Below the pieces are notes generated by a model. That model did not search any database. It saw nothing but the letters and a program-made list of their open reading frames with translations, and was not told the origin of the DNA. From Chrysopilus asiliformis (taxonomy: Eukaryota; Arthropoda; Insecta; Diptera; Rhagionidae): a DNA stretch of 64,000 nt. A program made the position numbers and the translations under genes. The stretch lies in contig OZ035960.1 of NCBI GenBank assembly GCA_964034945.1, forward strand, positions 68,716,994 to 68,780,993, given 5' to 3'. This document shows positions 21,467 through 33,397 of the stretch, piece by piece (the stretch's first letter is position 1; each line of letters starts with the position of its first letter).

Positions 21467-22241
21467 TGTTCCGACCACTCGCAACATAATTTTCAATTTT
21501 AATATTTCTATTTAGTTTTATATTTAGTCATTAATTTATGTTTAGTCATTTTTAATATTACTGTACATTGTTTTAATATTATTTGTCAAATTAAATTTAA
21601 GTTTAATCTAAGTAACCGAAATAAGTCCAAAAATCATATAAAAGCGCGTGTAACGCGACAGCTCAGTAATTCTTTCGGCTGAAGCCCTTGAGCACTCTCT
21701 CGGTAAGGTCTTAAAAGAATTCTTAGGGACAAAACAATCATTTTGTTTGTTTATTATAAGGAACACTTTCCGATAATAGGCAAATATTCTGATTGTAGTT
21801 GAATCGTTTATTGTAAGGAATACTTTCCGACTATAAACGATTCTTTTTTTATTAGAGTTTTTCTCGCGTATAAATTCATGTGTTAGGGTTTTTCTCGCGT
21901 ATAAATTCGTTTGTTCCTATTATTTGATTTGTTTATTATATGGAATACTTTCCAATAATAGGCAAATATTTCAATTTCATTTAAAATCGTTTATTATAAG
22001 GAATACTTTCCGATAATAAACGATACTTTAATCGTGCTATCAACGATACTCATTCTCTTCAATTATTAATTGCAAATCTTATTTTTTATATTAATCTAAG
22101 TTTGATTAAATTGTCATAATAATTGTTATTTTAATTGATTTATTAAATTGTTAATTTCAATATAAATTTATCGCTTTGTTTTACTTCGCCCATTTTAAAA
22201 TCCAGTATTTTTAATTTAAAGTTTTGCTTTCGGGCATAACA
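21467..22241 (+). repeat. BEL 5' LTR (775 bp, undisturbed)
   Basis: TGTTCCGACC ... GGGCATAACA. It has a TATA box (TATAAAAG, 21637-21644) and a TCAGTAA initiator-like site about 27 bp downstream (21663). Downstream are four copies of a ~35-bp stem-loop, GTTTATTATAAGGAATACTT followed by TCCGATAATAAAC, at about 21749, 21808, 21928 and 21988. It differs from the 3' LTR by a 12-bp insertion near 21712 and by having two fewer stem-loops. Confidence 0.85.
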
Positions 22242-22262
22242 TTTGGTCCTTCGAGCCGGATT
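22242..22262 (+). promoter_or_regulatory. BEL primer-binding region
   Basis: TTTGGTCCTTCGAGCCGGA follows the 5' LTR directly. The same motif is at 60428, after another LTR-like end. In BEL/Pao elements minus-strand priming occurs in this position. The primer tRNA cannot be named from this alone. Confidence 0.65.
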
Positions 22263-22342
22263 TTGAATTGGTGAAAATTCAAGGTGTGAATTGTTTTGAA
22301 ATTTTCAATTTTTATTTCAATTAATTTTATCCGTCTGTTAAC

Positions 22343-25300
22343 ATGTCTGAGCCAATTGAAACTATTGAACAAGATTCGGTATCATCAGATACTACAATTC
22401 TAATTCAAAAATTGTTTCGAATTTTTAGTCGAATGAAGACAATTCGAAACAAATTTATCACAGATGGTAAAAGACAAACAGCGGTTTCAATTACAACTAA
22501 GCAAAAATTACTGCGAAGTTATTGGACTCAAATATCTGATTTAGATATTGAGTTTGTAAATGTAATAGAAAATCAAACATTGTCTCAACAATTTGAGGAA
22601 TTATTAAATAAAGCTCAAGAGTTTTATTTAGATACAGATAGTGAATTTAATGAAGCTATTGAAGCACTGCAACAGTCATCACATAATAATATGAATGCTT
22701 CTAGAAATCAATCAAATGACGTTTTATCAATAATAAAACCAATCAAACTTCCTCCTATTGAAATCCCTAGCTTTGCAGGTGATTATTATTTATGGCCTTC
22801 GTTCCATGATCTATTCAAAACAATGATACATGACGATCCCACAATTTCAATAATTCACAAATTTCATTATTTAAAATCAAAACTTACTGGAGAAGCTGAA
22901 CGCTTAATTCATTCTTATCAAATAACAGAATTAAATTATGAGCCTGCATGGAAAATCCTGGTTCAAAGATATTCAAATCAACGCGTTTTAGTTTCTACTG
23001 CACTCACGAAATTACTTTCGCAATCTGCTATTATTGCTGATAATGCAGCTAATATCAAACGATTATTAGATATCACTACAGAATGTCTTCTAACATTAAA
23101 CAATTTAGGCATTTCTACAGATTCGTGGGATGCAATTGTTATTCACATAACAGTTCAAAAATTGCATCCAGACACTCATATTTTATGGGAACAAAAAATT
23201 CATGAATTGGAAAAAATTCCCAAATTTCAAGTTTTGCAAGAATTTTTAGAAAAAAGATATCGCACCCTTGAAATTACGCAATCAAAGAAATCATTTCAAA
23301 ATTTAAATATACAAAAGAATATCAAAAATTCTCAATCTCTCCATTCCAACGTTGTTTTCAAATGTTCCTTGTGCTCTGAAGCACATAAATTAGCATTATG
23401 CTCTAAATTTATCAATATGGATGTACAAAATCGTACTGAATTCTTAAAGAAGAATAAAATGTGTTTTAATTGTCTTAGCACAAAACACATGCTTAATCAA
23501 TGTCCTAGTAAATTTAATTGTTTAAAATGTGGGAAAAGACATAACACTTTACTACATAAAGAATATTTTCAACAATCAGATAAATCTCAACCAAAAGAAA
23601 TTTTAGAGAAATCTAAGGTAGCTACACAAAATGTATCAACACATTTTAGCATAGATAATCCTAAAGAATCTGCATTAGGAACGATTACTCGAAATGATGC
23701 GTCCCAATTTAGCATAGAACCCAGTACATCAAAAATAGTTACACAAAATGTAGCATCACATTTTAGTACAGATATTGATTCTTTCGTTTTACTCGCTACA
23801 GCATTAATTAAAATCATAACAAATACCGGAGTTCACATAGCACGTGCTTTAATATATCAAGGTTCACAATCTTCATTTGTGTCTGAATCTTTGGCACAAA
23901 GATTAGGATTGCGAAAAGAAAAAATAAATGCTCAGGTATCAGGTCTTGGAGGACAAAAATTGATAAACTGTAATGCTAGAATAAGATTTTCCTTTAAATC
24001 TTTATATAATGAAGAATTCCACACTGAAGTAGAAGCTTTAGTTTTAAAAAATGTAGCAAAAACGATGCCACCCAAAAAAGTAAAATGCAATAAATTTGAA
24101 TTTTTATCCAATTTACCCTTGGCAGATCCACATTATCAAACTCCAGGATTGATAGATATAATTTTGGGTGCAGATGTATATTCAAAGATTTTATTAGAAG
24201 GGATTAAAAAGGAATCTAATTCCTCTTTATTAGCTCAAAATTCACACTTAGGATGGATTATCTCGGGTACAGTAGAAAGTGAATCTATCAGTTCAAATAA
24301 CAAAGTTTTGAAAATAACAACTTGCCATAATACATTAGAATTTGAGGCTCAAATTAAAAAGTTTTGGGAAGTCGAAGAAGTTTCTTCAATTTCAAAGTGG
24401 ACAGAGGATGAAAATAAATGTGAAAAAATATTTAAGGAAACTCATTATCGTCAATCAGATGGACGATATGTTGTGACTCTTCCATTTAACGAATTCATTT
24501 TAAAGTTAGGAGAATCAAGAAAAGCTGCTTTATCACGTTTTTTCCAATTAGAACGAAGATTTGCTAAAGATCCTGGTTTTTATAAAGATTATAAAAATGT
24601 AATCAATGAATATTTTAATTTAAATCACGCAGACGATATTTCTTTAAAAAAGGAAAATATTTTTAATCATGAAGGTTTAGTTAGTGATCATTATTATTTG
24701 CCACACCATGCAATTATCAAAGAATCTAGTAGTTCAACCAGAGTAAGAATTGTATTTGATGCATCTCAAAAAACAAGTTCAGGTAAAAGTCTTAATGAAT
24801 GCATGTATGTAGGACCTACAATTCAGGATAATCTCACATCAATTTTATTACGATGGAGATTAAAAAATATAGTTTTCTCGGCAGACATAGAAAAAATGTA
24901 TCGCCAAATTAAAATCAATAGCTCACAACGAAAATTTCAAAGAATTCTATCGCGAGATGATCCTAAAAAATTTATAAAAGAATATGAATTAAATACAGTT
25001 ACATTCGGTACTGCATCAGCACCATATTTAGCTATTAGAACTCTTCAACAAGCAGCATTAGACCAAAGTGAAGAATTTCCAGCTGCGGCGAAAGCCACAT
25101 TAAATGATTTTTATGTAGACAATATTCTTTCTGGAGCTGACACAATTTCAGAAGCTTTAATTTTGCAAAAAGAGTTATTAGAGATGCTATCAACAGCTGG
25201 ATTACCGTTAAAAAAATGGTCAGCAAATTCTCCAAAACTTTTAGAAAATCTTCCGATAGACTATTTAGATGCACCAGGAATTAAAGAAATAAATTTTGAT

Positions 25301-26560
25301 CCAGTTATTAAAACACTTGGAATTAATTGGCATCCAATATCAGATGAATTTAGTTATAAGGTATCAACACCTAAAATAGAAAATAGAATAACAAAACGAA
25401 AAATATTTTCTGACATAGCCAAACTTTTCGATCCATTGGGATGGATCTCTCCAATCATAATAGTAGGAAAAATTATAATGCAGGAAATTTGGCTTTATCA
25501 TATTGATTGGGATGATGAAGTGCCTAAAAATTTGGCCGAAAAATGGTTAAATCATAGAAATGAATTAAATAAGTTAGAACAATTAAAAATTCCTAGGTGG
25601 TTGAATGTTCTTTGTTCAGAACAACAAATTTATGAAATTCATGGATTTTGTGATGCTTCAAACAAAGCTTATGCAGCAGTTGTTTATTTACGCGTAATTA
25701 ATAAAGATGGGAACATTTCTTCGCATCTACTCACATCAAAAACGAAAGTAGCGCCTTTAAAAACTATAACTATTCCAAAATTAGAGTTATGTGGCGCTCA
25801 TTTATTAAGTAAGCTTATTAAAAATGTAATTAAAGATTTAAAATTAGATCAAGATAGAGTTAAAATATTTTCATGGACTGATTCGAAAATAGTCCTTGCC
25901 TGGCTCCATGGATATCCTCACCAATGGAAAACATTCGTGGCAAATAGGATTGCAGATATTCACAATAAATCAGAAGGTGTAATTTGGGGACATGTCAAAA
26001 CACAGGACAACCCAGCAGATTGTCCCACGCGTGGATTAACGCCAGATGAAATTTTGAATTTAAAAATTTGGTGGTTAGGACCAAAATGGTTAAATGATAA
26101 CAATTCTTGGCCAGTACAAAAAGACATAAGTTCAACGGATTATGAACGAAAACAAATTATTTCATTAACAATGAATGTTGACAGTGATTTTATATTCTCA
26201 TTTTCTTCATTAACCAAAACTATTAGAGTAACCGCATATTGTTTAAGATTTTTTCATAATTTACGTTATCCAAAAGAACGTATAAAAAACAATTCATTAT
26301 TAGTAGTAGAATTAAAAAATGCATTAATTATGTTAATTAAAATTAGCCAAGAGACACATTTTTTCCAGGAAATTATGTGTTTGAAAAAGCAAGTTCCATT
26401 ACCGAATAAAACCAAAATATTAAATTTGAACCCATTTTTAGATGATAAAGGTATATTACGAGTAGGTGGACGATTAGAAAATACAAATTTATCATATGAC
26501 CAAAGGCACCCAATAATATTATGTGGACATAGCCATCTTACAACATTATTAATTAACTAG
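22343..26560 (+). pseudogene. pol: BEL/Pao Gag-Pol, first part (to integrase N-terminus)
   Basis: A 1405-codon frame starts at the ATG after a T/A-rich leader. Order: Gag-like DUF1759 region (about 135-260), zinc knuckle CFNCLSTKHMLNQC (about 375), aspartic protease (about 485-650), reverse transcriptase (about 800-1000) with FYVDNILSG near 924, then RNase H (HGFCDASNKAY, FSWTDSKIVLAW). The protease site reads IYQGSQ, with Tyr505 where the family has the catalytic Asp (IDQGSQ/LDSGSQ). YVDN, not YVDD, is present in the polymerase; some BEL/Pao enzymes show this too. The frame is ended by a Helitron at 26557. The reading continues after 26961. Confidence 0.85.
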
Positions 26561-26960
26561 CAGACCCTACGTTGGCAGCTAAAAGTTTTTTGTAAAAATT
26601 TTAGAATGCCAAAAAACCATAAATAACTTAAAAAGTTTTGGGAAAAAATGTTATCCTTACAGGACCTTCCGTGTCGAATTTTGCAAATCTAATACCGGAT
26701 TCGTGATCAGCGACCTCAAAACCCCATATATGCCGATTTTTCCGGAAAAAAATGAGAAAAAGGATACTTCCGTTATCCTTACAGGACCTTCCGTTTCGAA
26801 TTTTAAAATCTAACATAGCTAAAAACCTGCTCCTGGCAACGCAGATCATTTTGCAAAAAACCGCGTCAAAATCGGTCCAGTCGTTTTTGCGTTTTGTAAT
26901 CTCAAACCAACCAACAAACCAACCAACAAACCAACAAACTTCCATTTTTATATATATAGA
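26557..26960 (-). mobile_element. Helitron family B, copy B3, in BEL pol
   Basis: On the minus strand it starts TCTATATATATAAAAATGG, followed by a (GTTGG)n microsatellite, and ends GGGTCTGCTAG before T. The 404-bp copy has little more than one tandem unit. Removing it joins the BEL pol frame exactly across A|T, so this is a precise Helitron insertion with no target duplication. Confidence 0.8.
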
Positions 26961-28069
26961 TAAGCATCATTTAGAAACTTTGCATGGAGGGAATCAACTC
27001 GTATTAGCTACTTTGCGAAAGAAATATTGGATCTTAAATTCAAGAAATGTTATCAACTTCATAAATGTATCATATGTTTTAAACATAAAGCAATAATACA
27101 AAAACAATTAATGGGAAATCTTCCCTATCCTAGAGTTAATCAAGCTAGACCGTTTTCACATGTCGGTATAGATTTTTGCGGACCTTTTGACATACGGTTG
27201 TCTAAAGGACGAGGTACAAAATGTTATAAAGGTTACATATCTATATTTGTTTGTATGGTTACTAAAGCTATACATTTAGAAATAGTATCTGATTTAACAA
27301 CCGATGCATTTCTTGCTGCCTTTCGACGATTCGTTTCACGAAGAGGATTATGTTCAGATATTTATAGTGATAATGGGACGAATTTTATAGGGGCAAACAG
27401 AGTATTAAAAAAGGATTTAGAAAAATATGTAATTGATGCTCAGAAGAATGCTTCAATAATATTATCTAATGATAATATTAATTGGCATTTCATACCTCCA
27501 AGTTCTCCACATTTTGGTGGGTTATGGGAAGCTGGGGTAAAGCAACTAAATACCATTTGAAAAGGACTTTAAATACTACAAAATTAACATTTGAAGAATT
27601 TTCTACGATAACAGCACAAATTGAAGCAATTTTGAATTCTCGACCTTTGTGTCCAATATCTTCCGATTCTAATGACTTAGAAATACTTACTCCAGGACAT
27701 TTTCTTGTAGGTGAAAGTTTAATGTTAGTACCAGAACCTTCTATTTTAGATTTAAATCCTAATCATTTAAAACGTTGGACATTTTTACAAAGAGTAACTC
27801 AGGAGTTCTGGAATAAATGGAAAACCACATATTTGAATAATTTACAACAACGTCCTAAATGGCATCAGGCATCAAAAAACATAAAAATTAATGATTTAGT
27901 TCTAATTAAAGATGAACGGACTCCATCTGCTAGATGGCCAATTGGTAGAATAATAGCTTTACATCCGGGCACAGATAATCTTGTAAGAGTTGTTACTTTA
28001 AAAACTCAAGGACAAATTCTTCAAAGGCCAATTCATAAATTATGTGTTCTACCAATATCAAATAATTAA
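26961..28069 (+). pseudogene. pol: BEL/Pao pol, integrase part with two frameshifts
   Basis: It resumes with KHHLETLHGGNQLVLATLRK and the integrase zinc finger (KCIICFKHKA). The frame shifts once near 27056. The catalytic core follows: HVGIDFCGPF (Asp), IYSDNGTNF (Asp) and PPSSPHFGGLWEAGVK (Glu). A second one-base deletion near 27540 moves the frame again. The C-terminal part (AILNSRPLCPI, PGHFLVGESL, KINDLVLIKDE, GRIIALHPG) then reads to the stop at 28067-28069. All catalytic residues remain. Confidence 0.85.
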
Positions 28070-28234
28070 AAAAAAAAAAAAATGTTTTTTAAGTTTGCCA
28101 TGAAAATGAAAAATATATTTGTCAAAGTAAAAAAAAAAAAAGAAATTTTGGTTAATATATAATTATAAAACTTATCTATTTAATATATTAATTAAATGTT
28201 TCTTTCTTAGTAAAAGAAAAACAAAGAAAAAAAA

Positions 28235-28735
28235 ATGGAATCAGAATTGTTACAAATCAATTTAAGTGGTGAAGAAGCAAATTGGTTTAGTCAAATCCAC
28301 CCTCCCAAATCCCCAGAGCAATCAAAACAGGATATGTCTCCAAATGAATTGCCTCCAACACCAGGGCGGAATTTGACATTCTCACCATTGAGGAAAAAAT
28401 TAATTCCAGCACAAGAGTCACCATTGTGGAACACTCCTCCATCTAAGAAAAAAAGGGAAATTCCAACGACTCCAGGCAGAAATTTGACCAGGTTGCTCAA
28501 GGATATTACCAGAATTGATCCTCCAAAAGAAAAAACATATACTATAACTACTGTTGAAGGAGCCGAGGTCAACGTTTTCCAGTCGGATCTTGATAAGATT
28601 CCGTGGGAAAAAATAAAAAAACAAAAGCAAAAAAGATATTTTTTGTTCCTCAAACAAGGAGGAACAATAACAATAAATATAACTAAAAATCATAAAATTA
28701 TATATAAAAATTATAGAAATAAGCAATTTAAATAA
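28235..28735 (+). CDS. Intact accessory ORF downstream of BEL pol, function unknown
   Basis: A 166-residue frame lies between pol and the polypurine tract, where some BEL elements carry an env-like gene. It has no signal peptide and no membrane segment. It is basic and Pro-rich, with a duplicated motif: PPTPGRNLTFSPLRKKL at about residue 40 and PTTPGRNLTRLLKDI at about 77, separated by WNTPPSKKKREIP, a possible nuclear localisation signal. The second half (TYTITTVEGAEVNVFQSDL, KRYFLFLKQGG) is predicted mixed sheet/helix. It is undamaged although pol has three lesions. I know no matching family. It may be a TE regulatory or nucleic-acid-binding protein; that is inference. Confidence 0.6.
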   Translation: MESELLQINLSGEEANWFSQIHPPKSPEQSKQDMSPNELPPTPGRNLTFSPLRKKLIPAQESPLWNTPPSKKKREIPTTPGRNLTRLLKDITRIDPPKEKTYTITTVEGAEVNVFQSDLDKIPWEKIKKQKQKRYFLFLKQGGTITINITKNHKIIYKNYRNKQFK

Positions 28736-28801
28736 AAAACTAATAATAATTATAATTATTTGATAAGATTTTTTTATTATTATAACCATAAGTTTTTTTT
28801 T

Positions 28802-28813
28802 GGAGTGGGAGAA
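28802..28813 (+). promoter_or_regulatory. BEL polypurine tract
   Basis: GGAGTGGGAGAA stands directly before the 3' LTR start TGTTCC, the expected plus-strand priming site. Confidence 0.75.
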
Positions 28814-29659
28814 TGTTCCGACCACTCGCAACATAATTTTCAATTTTAATATTTCTATTTAGTTTTATATTTAGTCATTAATTTATGTTTAGTCATTTTT
28901 AATATTACTGTACATTGTTTTAATATTATTTGTCAAATTAAATTTAAGTTTAATCTAAGTAACCGAAATAAGTCCAAAAATCATATAAAAGCGCGTGTAA
29001 CGCGACAGCTCAGTAATTCTTTCGGCTGAAGCCCTTGAGCACTCTCTCGGTAAGGTCTTAGGGACAAAACAATCATTTTGTTTGTTTATTATAAGGAACA
29101 CTTTCCGATAATAGGCATATATTCTGATTGTAGTTGAATCGTTTATTGTAAGGAATACTTTCCGACTATAAACGATTCTTTTTTCATCAGAGTTTTTCTC
29201 GCGTATAAATTCATGTGTTAGGGTTTTTCTCGCGTATAAATTCGTTTGTTCCTATTATTTGATTTGTTTATTATATGGAATACTTTCCAATAATAAACAA
29301 ATATTTCAATTTAATTTAAAAATCGTTTATTATAAGGAATACTTTCCGATAATAAACGATACCTTTATATAAAGGTTTTTTCATTCCCAATAATTCATTT
29401 AATTTGTCTATTAAAAGGAATACTTTCCAATAATAGGCAAATATTTCAATTTCATTTAAAATCGTTTATTATAAGGAATACTTTCCGATAATAAACGATA
29501 CTTTAATCGTGCTATCAACGATACTCATTCTCTTCAATTATTAATTGCAAATCTTATTTTTTATATTAATCTAAGTTTGATTAAATTGTCATAATAATTG
29601 TTATTTTAATTGATTTATTAAATTGTTAATCATCATATCATACTAATATATAATTAAAA

Positions 29660-31870
29660 AAAAGTAAAAAAAAACCGACTTAAAAATGCACTAAAAAGGA
29701 AAAAATAATTTTTTTGGAAGTTGGTGCCAAAATAGAAACAAACAATTTGCTCTCTTTTATTGTACAATATATAAAATTAAAAAATTTCTAATAAATAAAA
29801 TTATTATTTATTGAATTGTACCAAAAGTTTTTGTTTTCTAATAAGTCACAGAGATGAGATTCAAACCATTATTTTTTTACAGCCTACTTACATAATATAA
29901 ACATAACAAAAGCTATAATTGCCAATCTGGCAATTATTGAAAACCCGTATGGTGATTTAAGTGAACAGTTGTATCAAAATTCCAGTTTGAAGTCAAAGTT
30001 TCCAATGAGATTTTTTAAAATTTGTTCCAATCGGATTTTGATGTATGGAAGTTTTATGTAGAATCATATCCTAAATAACTTTTGTTCTTGGACTTTTTTG
30101 ATAAGATGCACCGTTTTTGAGGTATTCGCAAAAAACGTTTTCGTTCGTATGGGGGGTACCCCATTTCAGTCGGTTTAGTTTTCATTTCAGTCAAGGTGGT
30201 ACTTATTTAAAAAAAACATTATTTTAAAGAACCGTTAAGTAGTGAAAGGAAAAATTTTAAGTGTTAAAGCTTTCCGAATTTGAAATTACCACATACAACA
30301 ATTTAGATAAATAGGTGCTCGTAGAGGTGAGTGAAAATTGTATTAAAATACATATTGAATGGGTTTTATATTCCCCAAATTTTGAATATCCATTCTTGTC
30401 ACTATAAAAAATTTATTTTTATCACATCGAATATTTGCAATGCATTAAACGAAACGCGGGATGTAAAAATTATAGTCATTGTGATATTTTAACCGCGAGT
30501 CTATTGTACATAAAAGTACTCGACAACTGTAAAAAGCTTTTGATTGTCTTAACAATTCTTGTTACAATAAAATTATTTGTAACACTCAAGAAATATGAAT
30601 AGAAGTCCTCTTTAAGTTTCTATTTTGGCCCCAACTTCCAAAAAAATTATTTTTTCCTTTTTAGTGCACTTTTAGATTGTACAATAAAGAGAGCAAATTG
30701 TTTGTTTCTATTTTGGCACCAACTTCCAAAAAAATTATTTTTTCCTTTTTAGTGCATTTTTAAGTCGGTTTTTTTTTACTTTTTTTTATTGTACAATATA
30801 TAAAATTAAAAAATTTCTAATAAATAAAATTATTATTTATTGAATTGTACCAAAAGTTTTTGTTTTCTAATAAGTCACAGAGATGAGATTCAAACCATTA
30901 TTTTTTTACAGCCTACCTACATAATATAAACATAACAAAAGCTATATTTGCCAATCTGGCAATTATTGAAAATGGTGATTTAAGTGAACAGTTGTACCAA
31001 AATTACACTTGAAGTCAAAGTTTCCAATGAGATTTTTTAAAATTTGTTCCAATCGGATTTTGATGTATGGAAGTTTTATGTAGAATCATATCCTAAATAA
31101 CTTTTGTTCTTGCACTTTTTTGATAAGATGCACCGTTTTTGAGATATTCGCAAAAAACGATTTCGTTCGTATGGGGGGTACCCCCCCTAATGGACCGTTT
31201 TCGCCCATTAACGAACTTAGCCTCGCATTTTACGAAAAACGGATCTGCGCAAAATTTCAAGGCTCTAGCTCAATCCGTGCGTCCGCAATCGAGTTCACAG
31301 ACAGACGGACAGACGGACGGACGGACATGCGGAAATCAAAATCTTTTGTCATTCCTAACACACTGGTGTAATTCATTTTTGTGTGTGATGACGGGATCTT
31401 GGCGTTACAAACGGTAAGGCAAAGTTAGTATACCCTTTGGTATTCCATACCATACGGGTATAAAAATTTCAGCGGTATTGTTCCTTACTTGGCACGTTGC
31501 CCTTAACCCACGTCAACATTAACAAATATTCTTTTGTTTTTGGGTAAGCTCCGTTAAAATTAAAAAAATATTCTTTTGTCAGATGTCGTCACGAAAGATA
31601 AAATATTTTCATTTGGATAGCAGTAATAGAATTGGTGATAGCTGTAAAAGTAACACTCAAGAAATATGAATAGAAGTCCTCTTTAAGTTTCTATTTTGGC
31701 CCCAACTTCCAAAAAAATTATTTTTTCCTTTTTAGTGCACTTTTAGATTGTACAATAAAAGAGAGCAAATTGTTTGTTTCTATTTTGGCACCAACTTCCA
31801 AAAAAAAATTATTTTTTCCTTTTTAGTGCATTTTTAAGTCGGTTTTTTTTTACTTTTTTTTAAAAAGTTT
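29660..31870. repeat. Tandem duplication of a ~1.03-kb unit made of repeat R and foldback half
   Basis: 29757-30170 recurs in direct order at 30785-31190 (TTATTGTACAATATATAAAA ...), and 30590-30780 recurs at 31652-31860 (AGAAATATGAATAGAAGTCC ...). The units contain repeat R and the block GCACTAAAAAGGAAAAAATA, which is present in inverse orientation at 29690 relative to 30650-30760 and 31735-31830. The second unit has a longer R (to 31465) with a (CGGACAGA)n stretch. There is no gene. Confidence 0.6.
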
Positions 31871-32565
31871 TTTATTTTATAATTTTTAGTGACTTTTGGT
31901 ATTATACATATTATATAGATATATTTAATGTTAGGAAATGGGTAGAGCTGCGCCCCACGTGCGAAAACGGCGTTACGAATCGATAGCCTTCAACCCCCTT
32001 AGTGACACTGGAAAGTTTCATTAAGATCGGACCAGCCAATTCGAAGATACCAGGCGAGGGGTATCGAGGGGAGGGAAAAGTCAGGTTTTGTAGTGGAAAA
32101 TCAAACCCCTTAGCCTTCTTAGTAATACTGTAAAGCTTCATTAAGATCGGACCACCGAATTCGAAGATACCAGGCGAGGAGTGTCGAAGGGGAATTTTCT
32201 CAGAGGGGATACCTATCTAGATCGTATTTTTGTCCCCGAAAATCCCTAACACCCAAGTTTCATGAAAATCGTTAGGCCTGTTTTCGAGATCCATTGTGCA
32301 GACAGACAGACTGACAGACAGAAGGACGACAGTCCTAGTATTATATTATAGGATATACCTATTTAATGTTAGGAAATGGGTAGAGCAAAACTTTAATCGT
32401 TCCAAACAGCGAATTTTTAGGGATGGCAACAGTAAGTTGTAAACTAAATTTTAGAGGTCGACAGCAAAAATTTTGGTCACCAACATTTTTTAGATCGACA
32501 GAAACCTTTCGTTAACCTTACAGACTTCTAAACATTAGAAATTTGAGGGTTGAAGGATTCGCTGC
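31871..32565. repeat. Helitron H3-type fragment flanked by a 26-bp direct repeat
   Basis: 31950-32350 holds the ~121-bp unit seen in the H3 elements (ATTAAGATCGGACCA, AATTCGAAGATACCAGG) and ends ATTATATTATAGGAT, the H3 5' terminus read inverted. The 26-base sequence ATTTAATGTTAGGAAATGGG... stands on both sides (31923-31948 and 32361-32386). Confidence 0.5.
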
Positions 32566-32566
32566 C

Positions 32567-33000
32567 CCCCCAAAATATACGCATAAAAATTTTCAGACCG
32601 ATCGGACCATCCGATTAGGGGACAGGGGAGGGGTTAAGAAGCGAAAGGGGTAGGGGAAAATAGATAAGGGGAAAACACTAGCCGTCCCCCAAAAATATAA
32701 GCATAAAAATTTTCAGACCGATCGGACCATCCGATTAGGGGACAGGGGAGGGGTTAAGAAGCGAAAGGGGTAGGGGAAAATAGATAAGGGGAAAACACTA
32801 GCCGTCCCCCAAAATGTGAGCATACAAATTTTCAGATCGATCGGACCATCCGATTGGGAGTTGACAGGGGAGGGGTTAAGAAGCGAAAGGGGTAGGGGAA
32901 AATAGATAAGGGGAAAACACTAGCCGTCCCCCAAAAATATAAGCATAAAAATTTTCAGACCGATCGGACCATCCGATTAGGGGACAGGGGAGGGGAAGGC
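32567..33000 (+). repeat. Minisatellite, ~122-bp unit, about 3.5 copies
   Basis: The unit contains AAATTTTCAGACCGATCGGA, CCATCCGATTAGGGGACAGG and a GGGGTAGGGGAAAATAG tract. Copies start near 32567, 32690, 32812 and 32935. They are nearly identical. The third has CAGATCGATCGGACC and an added TGACAGG variant. Confidence 0.75.
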
Positions 33001-33348
33001 CGGGAAACGTCGGAGAGAGGGGAAATTAAAATGGGACCAACTAGAGAGTGAACTCTGTCATCCACCAACGTTTCAACAAAATCCATGCAACGGCACCCAA
33101 GTACTGCGTGAACATACAGATATAAAATAAATAAATAAATAAATAAATATTTTTTTTGGAAGTCGGTTAAAATAAATAAAGTTGGACCAAAACGAATTGA
33201 TAACCTCCTCCTTTTTTTTGGAAGTCGGTTAAAAAGAGAGCAAATTGTTTGTTTCTATTTTGGCACCAACTTCCAAAAAAAAATTATTTTTTCCTTTTTA
33301 GTGCATTTTTAAGTCGGTTTTTTTTTACTTTTTTTTTTGGAAGTCGGT

Positions 33349-33362
33349 TAAAAATGAGTTGG

Positions 33363-33397
<35 letters not shown>

